Assembly (NCBI RefSeq): GCF_000820005.1
Contig: NZ_CDBL01000073.1
Span: 204,152-268,151, forward strand
DNA from: Aeromonas piscicola
Lineage (GTDB): Bacteria > Pseudomonadota > Gammaproteobacteria > Enterobacterales > Aeromonadaceae
Length of the DNA stretch: 64,000 nt
Direction: 5' to 3'
This document shows, piece after piece, positions 57,545-64,000 of this stretch (position 1 is its first letter; the number at the start of each line of letters is the position of its first letter). The translations under genes were made by a program, and so were the position numbers. The notes under the pieces are model-generated. The model ran no database searches. It saw only the letters and a list, made by a program, of their open reading frames with translations, and was not told the DNA's origin.

Positions 57545-58389
57545 CTGCTTGTCCAGTCCGGCCAGGGTGGCGGCGCGGGGCGTTGTGCTACCACCCCCCA
57601 GTGGGTCTGCCGGATGGGTGCAAAGCCGGCCAGCATCTCTGTGCCTGTCTCGTCAGTCAGTGCGAGTGCCCCCTCTTCGCCGTTTAACACCTTGTCGACC
57701 ACCCCGTTGTCACGGATTTTTTCACCGACCCTGGCTCTGTCCGGGTGATAGATGCGGGTTCTGTTGCGATCAACCACATAGAGGGAGGAGCCATCCTGGT
57801 AGTAGTGCTGGCCCAGTATGCCGGAGAGCATGTTCTGTGACTGGAGGTAGATGGTGCCCGCCACATAGCCCAGATAGGCCTGATCCTTGTCGAAGATGGG
57901 GTAGGAGATGCTGATGAGATAGTTGCCCGAGAGTGAAACGAACGGATCCGTGATCACCGGCTGGCGTGTCGTGATGGAGAGCTTGGCGCTTTGGGAGGTG
58001 AGCCTGGCACCCTTTATCTGCAGCGTATCGGGATAGACGGCCATGACCACGGCGTCGGCATTCACGACGACCACTGAGTTGAAGGTCGCCGTTTGCTGTT
58101 GCAGCCGCCGCGCTTCGCTCAAGAGGGTGTTGTCATCCTTCATGGCGGGGGCGAGGAGGGCGGCGCTGTAGGCCAGCTGGCTCTGACTGGACTGGAGCAT
58201 GGTGTTGGTCATCTCGGCCAGCTTGGCCGCGTAGACGCGATTGGCATCCAGGGTGTTGCTGATCAGCAGTGCCCGCTGCGCTTCGTAAGTTGCGTGAAAA
58301 CTGTTGCTCAGGGTCGCCATGACGCTGATGACGGCCAGTGCGAGTATGAGGCGGCGCAGGTCAATTTTCAGGAACCGAGGAAGTAGCAT
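57541..58389 (-). CDS. dCache-like sensor, N-terminal fragment of the frameshifted diguanylate cyclase
   Basis: A frame of 282 residues from ATG 58389: an N-terminal membrane helix (LRRLILALAVISVMATLSNS) and a periplasmic dCache-type sensor domain (DPFVSLSGNYLISISYPIFDKDQAYLGYVAGTIYL, YVVDRNRTRIYHPDRARVG, ETGTEMLAGFAPIRQTHWGVVAQRP). After RPA it goes out of frame into PPPWPDWTSR and stops. The next frame would continue ATLAGLDKQMM. A one-base change near 57571-57580 in a G/C-rich run would restore one protein of about 550 residues. Confidence 0.8.
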   Translation of the reverse strand: MLLPRFLKIDLRRLILALAVISVMATLSNSFHATYEAQRALLISNTLDANRVYAAKLAEMTNTMLQSSQSQLAYSAALLAPAMKDDNTLLSEARRLQQQTATFNSVVVVNADAVVMAVYPDTLQIKGARLTSQSAKLSITTRQPVITDPFVSLSGNYLISISYPIFDKDQAYLGYVAGTIYLQSQNMLSGILGQHYYQDGSSLYVVDRNRTRIYHPDRARVGEKIRDNGVVDKVLNGEEGALALTDETGTEMLAGFAPIRQTHWGVVAQRPAPPPWPDWTSR

Positions 58390-58638
58390 GAGCAGGAAGG
58401 CGTCCGGTATCAAGGTGCGGTAGTGGAAATGAGCCGGTTGATTCTAATGGAGCCAACTGTCGAAAAGCTACTACTATCCGGCCTGGCCTACCCACCTTAA
58501 TGCCTTGATCGAAAAGATGATCTTCTCTGTTCCATCCTTGGTCGGCGCGGATCACTCAATAAAGGCAGCCATGGGGACGCCATCCCTGACAGGGACCTCT
58601 CCCAGGGCGGGAGAGGCGGCGAGTGCGCGTGGCAGAGG

Positions 58639-59520
58639 TCAATCCGGCTCGCCCGCTGGCGGCGTCATGGTCGCGACAATCTGCCAGAAGGCATCGATGA
58701 GCGGGCCCTTGCTGTGGGGCGGGCGAATGAGGCCTATGGTCCAGCTTGCCTCGGCTTCGCGCAGGGGCAGGATGAGCACATCCGGGTGCTCTATGGTGGT
58801 GGAGGAGGGCACCAGGGTCCAGGCGATATCCGCCGCCGCCGTGGCGACCCCGGCGGCGAAGTCGTTCACGTACTGGATATCGCGAAAGCGCACTCCGCTC
58901 TGGGCCAAGTAGTGCATCAGGTTATCGTAAAACGAGGGGGCCTTGTCCCGGCGCAGTATGGCCAGCGGCTTGTCCACCAGATCCGCCAGCCCGCTCACGC
59001 CAGCGTAACTGGCGGGCAGCACGGCGACAAAGTGCGCTTGCACCACAGGCAGGCAGTGCCACCCCTTGGGGGCGGGCAGGCGGCAAAAGCCGAGATCCAG
59101 CCTGCCTTCGCTCAGGGCCAGCAACTGGTGATGGGTGGAGAGGTCGTTGAGCTCTATGGTCACCTGCGGCCGCTCGGCGCGAAAGCGGGCGATGGCGGCG
59201 GGCACCAGGATCTTGGTGGCCACCCCGAAGCCGATGCGCAGGGTGCCGCTATTGCCTGCCAGCACGTCGCGGGCAGTGCGGCCGAGTTGCTCGCTGGCCG
59301 CTACCAGGGCGCAGGCATCGTCATAGAGCGCCCGCCCCAGCACGGTGAGGCGTGTGCTGCTGGCGTTGCGCTCGAACAGTTCGCCGCCGAACGCCTCCTC
59401 CAGCCGCCTTATCTGCTTGCTCAGGGCCGACTGGGTGACATGCTGGCGCACTGCCGCCTGACCGAAGTGCAATACCTCCCCCAGGGTCACGAAGGCTTTC
59501 AGATCCCGTAGCTCCACCAC
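58639..59520 (-). CDS. LysR-type transcriptional regulator
   Basis: A 293-residue LysR protein: RDLKAFVTLGEVLHFGQAAVRQHVTQSALSKQIRRLEEAFGGELFERNA is the HTH, then an effector domain from about residue 88 (GTLRIGFGVATKILVP). Start GTG at 59520 or 59517. It diverges from the GH1 gene 163 bases away, whose expression it may control; the ligand is unknown. Confidence 0.92.
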   Translation of the reverse strand: MVELRDLKAFVTLGEVLHFGQAAVRQHVTQSALSKQIRRLEEAFGGELFERNASSTRLTVLGRALYDDACALVAASEQLGRTARDVLAGNSGTLRIGFGVATKILVPAAIARFRAERPQVTIELNDLSTHHQLLALSEGRLDLGFCRLPAPKGWHCLPVVQAHFVAVLPASYAGVSGLADLVDKPLAILRRDKAPSFYDNLMHYLAQSGVRFRDIQYVNDFAAGVATAAADIAWTLVPSSTTIEHPDVLILPLREAEASWTIGLIRPPHSKGPLIDAFWQIVATMTPPAGEPD

Positions 59521-59550
59521 AGCTCCTTTTATTCCTGTTGGGAATGTTGA

Positions 59551-61116
<1,566 letters not shown>

Positions 61117-61141
61117 ATCACTTGGTTCGGATTGCGTTGGT

Positions 61142-61177
61142 AACAGGCTCTGCCACATCAGGCAGAGCCTGTTTATT
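61142..61177 (+). terminator. Terminator after the GH1 gene
   Basis: AACAGGCTCTGCC and GGCAGAGCCTGTT form a perfect 13-base stem with a six-base loop, followed by TATTTAT. Confidence 0.88.
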
Positions 61178-61231
61178 TATGATGTGCATGGCGCAGATGA
61201 CGGGTAGGGGGAGGCAAAGAGGGGGCCGTCA

Positions 61232-63157
61232 TCAGTGATAATTGACGTCCAGGCTCTCTTCGGTACTGTGGGCCAGGTGGGTCATGGTATAGATGAAGAA
61301 CTCGGCCGGAGGAAGCGGCTTGGAATAATAGTATCCCTGGATCTCATCCACGCCTATGTCGCTTAATTGCTGCAGCTCGTGGTGGCTCTCTACCCCTTCA
61401 GCCACCACCACCAGCCCCAGCTGATGGGATAGTTTGGTGATGGATTCGACGAACATGAACTGCCGCGGGTCGGTCTCGATGTTGCTGACGAAGGACTTGT
61501 CAATCTTGAGCTTGTCAAAGCTCAGGGACATCAGATAGGAGAAGGAGGACCAGCCGGTCCCGAAATCATCCAGTGCGATGCGCACGTTGATGTGTTTGAG
61601 CTCCTTGAAGATGCGCTGGCTGAGGGGCAGATCGTCGAGTGCGATGGTTTCGGTCAGCTCCAGAATGAGCTGTTCGGCGCGCAGCGGGCTCTGTTGCAGC
61701 ATATCGCTGACCTGATGAAACAGATCGGGTGTAAACATGGAATTGGAGAGATTGATGGCCAGCTCCAATTTGTCGACAAAGCTTGCCGGCAGTTGTGACA
61801 TGTCATGGTTGACCCGGCTGAATATCCATTTGCCGAGCAGTTCGCCGAGGCCGTTCTCCTCCGCCATGGCGATGATGTCCAGCGGGTTGATGAAGCCGTA
61901 TTCGGGGTGGCGCCAGCGGATCAGCACCTCGGCCCCCATGTTGTAGGCATTGCCCGGTTTTATCACCGGCTGATAGTGCAGGTAGAGGGTACTGTTGGAG
62001 ATGATATTTAAATGTTCACGCAGCTCGGCGGCCAGTTTCCGGTTGCGACTGTAGTGCTCGAACATCCGGTGGTTGAACACCTGCAGGTGGTTCTCCTTGA
62101 GCTTTTTGGCATTGGCGAGGGCAATGTCGGCGAACAGGATCAGCTCCTCGATCTTGTGAGCCGTGATGGGGTGCTGGCTGATCCCCATGCTGACGCGCAC
62201 CCGGTGCGCCGGATCGGCCTGAAAGACGGTGGGCCTCAATTCATCCAGCAGCCGGACAAGGTAGGGAACACGGTGCTCGATGGGCATGTCGCCATAGATG
62301 AAGAGGGCGAATTCATCGCCACCCATGCGGGCGATGAAGGTCTGGTTTTGAGCGTACTCCCTGATCTGGTTGGCGACCATGGTGAGCAGCTCATCCCCGG
62401 CAGCGTAGCCCAGGCTGTCGTTGACCTCTTTGAAATTGTTAAGCTCAATCAGGCAGATGGTCAGGGTACAGTCGGTGGGCTGCTTGCCCTTGGCCAGCCG
62501 CTCCAGCCGGGTCATAAAGGCGGCCCGGTTGGGTAGCAGGGTCAGCGGGTCATTCCAGGCCAAAAAATGCTGCAACTTCATCTCCAGGGAAACCACGAAC
62601 AGGATGAGCAAACCGATGGCCAGCAGGGCGACCAGCACCAGTACGTGCCCCTCCTTGGACTGCTGCAGCTCCTGACGCTGCTTGATGGCGGAGGGGCCGG
62701 TGAAGCTCATCACCATCAGATCCCGGATGGAAGGCAGCAGCTTGTTCATTCTGCCTTCCATCTCGGCCAGCCGGGCTGAATCGGGGGTGGGCTTGACCAC
62801 GTCCTGCTCATACTCCTTGAGCACCTCAAAGAAGGCGCCGACCCTCTCGCTGGCCTGGTAGCGCGTGCGAATAAGGGCGGTCTCCTGCCCGGTCAGGAAG
62901 ATGTCCAGCCGGTTCCAGGCGATGTCATAGGCCTTGTTCAACTGCGCAGCATCGGTCTGACCGCTGCGATACAGCGACAGCTGCTCGTCAAAACCGTGCA
63001 GCTCCAGCTCCAGCTGGGCCAGAGACCAGGCGGAGAGCTGGGTATATTTCACCATGTCATTGAAGGTGCGATCGTAATTGAAGAGTGACCAGATGGTCAC
63101 CCCCAGAAAGGAGACCATGATAAAGGCAAGGGAGAGGAACTTGCCCTTGATCATCAT
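61232..63157 (-). CDS. GGDEF-EAL bifunctional membrane signalling protein
   Basis: A 641-residue protein: N-terminal helix (about 8-28), a helical periplasmic domain, a second helix (about 172-194), GGDEF (DPLTLLPNRAAF...MGGDEFALFIYGD) and EAL domains. The GGDEF signature is intact. The EAL motif is EVL (GAEVLIRWRHP); the other catalytic stretches (ELTETIALDD, DDFGTGWSSFSYL, KIDKSFV, AEGVE, QGYYYSKP) are present, and EVL still occurs in active phosphodiesterases. It overlaps the upstream periplasmic protein gene (TAATG), which may be its sensor. Confidence 0.93.
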   Translation of the reverse strand: MMIKGKFLSLAFIMVSFLGVTIWSLFNYDRTFNDMVKYTQLSAWSLAQLELELHGFDEQLSLYRSGQTDAAQLNKAYDIAWNRLDIFLTGQETALIRTRYQASERVGAFFEVLKEYEQDVVKPTPDSARLAEMEGRMNKLLPSIRDLMVMSFTGPSAIKQRQELQQSKEGHVLVLVALLAIGLLILFVVSLEMKLQHFLAWNDPLTLLPNRAAFMTRLERLAKGKQPTDCTLTICLIELNNFKEVNDSLGYAAGDELLTMVANQIREYAQNQTFIARMGGDEFALFIYGDMPIEHRVPYLVRLLDELRPTVFQADPAHRVRVSMGISQHPITAHKIEELILFADIALANAKKLKENHLQVFNHRMFEHYSRNRKLAAELREHLNIISNSTLYLHYQPVIKPGNAYNMGAEVLIRWRHPEYGFINPLDIIAMAEENGLGELLGKWIFSRVNHDMSQLPASFVDKLELAINLSNSMFTPDLFHQVSDMLQQSPLRAEQLILELTETIALDDLPLSQRIFKELKHINVRIALDDFGTGWSSFSYLMSLSFDKLKIDKSFVSNIETDPRQFMFVESITKLSHQLGLVVVAEGVESHHELQQLSDIGVDEIQGYYYSKPLPPAEFFIYTMTHLAHSTEESLDVNYH

Positions 63158-63642
63158 TACATCCCTTCAAGCTTGAGAACTTGCCACACCATCAGGCTGT
63201 GATATTGCTCGATATTGAGCTCGGGGTGGTCCGACAAGGGATAGATGACCCAGATCGGGCCCTTGTTGCGCAGGGTCAGTGCCTTGCCATCTTCCTCGAT
63301 GGCCAGCAGCACGGGGTATTTCTCGACATCTTCGCGCGGGATCACGGCGAAGTAGTCGTTTTGGGCCATCACTTTTATCTTGTCGGCGCTGACGCCGAGA
63401 GTATCGAGCACCGTCTTCAGCAAGACGCCGCGATAGACATGGGAGCCCTTGGTCCAGGGGGTGGTGGTGGTGACGCTGGCTTGCGGCAGCGCCTGTAGCT
63501 GAGCGCGGCTTAACTCCATCTTGCTGGCGTTGTTGCAGCAACCCTTGGCGGCGACGCTGAGGATGACCTCATCGGCGCTGTAGGCCTGACCGCAAAAGAG
63601 TAGAGACAAGAGGTAAAACAGGGGGAGGGTTAGCGCTTTCAT
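63157..63642 (-). CDS. Periplasmic molybdopterin-binding-fold protein (YedY-like domain, no cofactor Cys)
   Basis: A 161-residue protein with a signal peptide (LTLPLFYLLSLLFCGQAYSADE) and a domain resembling the oxidoreductase molybdopterin-binding fold: TPWTKGSHVYRGVLLKTVLDTLGVSADKIKVMAQNDYFAVIPREDVEKYPVLLA, GPIWVIYPLSDHPEL. Too small for a full sulfite-oxidase domain. It overlaps the GGDEF-EAL gene, and such small periplasmic proteins often serve as ligand or redox sensors for such enzymes. Function by context. Confidence 0.75.
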   Translation of the reverse strand: MKALTLPLFYLLSLLFCGQAYSADEVILSVAAKGCCNNASKMELSRAQLQALPQASVTTTTPWTKGSHVYRGVLLKTVLDTLGVSADKIKVMAQNDYFAVIPREDVEKYPVLLAIEEDGKALTLRNKGPIWVIYPLSDHPELNIEQYHSLMVWQVLKLEGM

Positions 63643-63944
63643 GGTTGATTCCTTATAGGCAACTTATTGATATCCAGCCTGTTGAGGCCGTTTCGCTCTA
63701 ACCATAGACCATTTCCGAATGACTATTGATGATGGTTTTAGATAACTACAAAGCCTTATTTTCTTCACATCTATTACACAACCGGCACGTGCCTTGCCAG
63801 ATTGATCCAACTCATATCTTTGTCAATTAGATGAGTTGTATCTGGGTGAGGCTACCACCAGAGTCCATATTCTGATTTAAATTCAATGTGTTTACCCGGC
63901 CCCAGACACGGGATATTTCACGTTGACAGATGTGGACGCGCATC
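63643..63944. other. Intergenic region
   Basis: 302 bases, AT-rich in the first half, between divergent genes. An inverted motif around 63818-63843 (ATGAGTTGTAT / ATCTAATTGAC region) is too weak to call. No gene recognised. Confidence 0.35.
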
Positions 63945-64000
63945 ATGAACAGCAACACCCCTCACACCCGCAGCGGTGAGCACGTTTCCCAGCAGGTAGA
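63945..64000 (+). CDS. Start of an unidentified gene (partial)
   Basis: From ATG 63945 a frame reads MNSNTPHTRSGEHVSQQVE and is cut by the window edge. The codon use is like nearby genes and no stop occurs, but only 18 codons are seen and the ribosome site is weak. The product cannot be named. Confidence 0.35.
   Translation, partial: MNSNTPHTRSGEHVSQQV

Overview
The window looks like a chromosome segment of an Aeromonas-type gammaproteobacterium. This is inferred from the high GC, the closely packed genes, a P2-family prophage resembling the known Aeromonas phage phiO18P type, and a LiuR-type leucine/valine catabolic cluster. It holds no tRNA or rRNA. The only stable RNA seen is the 4.5S signal recognition particle RNA near 52.0 kb.

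1 to about 26.9 kb is most of a P2/HP1-like prophage, cut by the left edge. Reading leftwards from 11.0 kb are scaffold/protease (O), capsid (N), small terminase (M), head completion (L), tail completion (R, S), sheath, tube, a DksA-like zinc finger, a holin/endolysin/Rz/Rz1 lysis cassette, a tail chaperone with a clear A AAA AAC frameshift site, tape measure, a DUF2590-like protein and a truncated baseplate J. The large terminase (P), portal (Q) and Ogr activator face right from 11.2 kb. An AT-rich cargo block lies between Ogr and replication gene A. It carries a TIR-like effector, a MazG-like pyrophosphohydrolase and a probable EVE/PUA-HNH modification-dependent nuclease. Early genes, Cox-like and Cro-like proteins face left. 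A LexA-type (SOS-cleavable) repressor faces right and is followed by a second AT-rich pair, a soluble protein and a four-helix membrane protein. Their order and architecture recall lambda RexA/RexB. The integrase ends the element.

27 to 35.1 kb is ordinary core genome: alanine/sodium symporter, GNAT acetyltransferase, MtfA peptidase, acetate transporter, a very long AsmA/DUF748-type envelope protein and a periplasmic solute-binding protein. A run of eight GCTAACGG units lies at 31.16 kb.

35.1 to 49.2 kb is a branched-chain amino-acid degradation cluster: liuR-liuE-liuD-liuC-liuB-liuA reading left, and mmsA-acdH-enoyl-CoA hydratase-HIBCH-mmsB-SDR reading right, with a LiuR-like palindrome between them. 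Four gene junctions carry short diverged copies ('echoes') of an adjacent gene end. Two of these differ from the gene only at silent positions.

49.3 to 56.7 kb holds an amino-acid antiporter, a TauE/SafE permease, the 4.5S RNA, debris of an integrase and of an IS256-type transposase, a Crp/Fnr-type regulator, and a small envelope-stress group: a broken DUF883/YqjD gene, YqjE-like, an Lmo0937-like mini-protein and a BON lipoprotein. 56.7 to 64 kb holds a diguanylate cyclase split by a frameshift, a LysR regulator beside a GH1 6-phospho-beta-glucosidase, and a GGDEF-EAL protein coupled to a periplasmic molybdopterin-fold protein.
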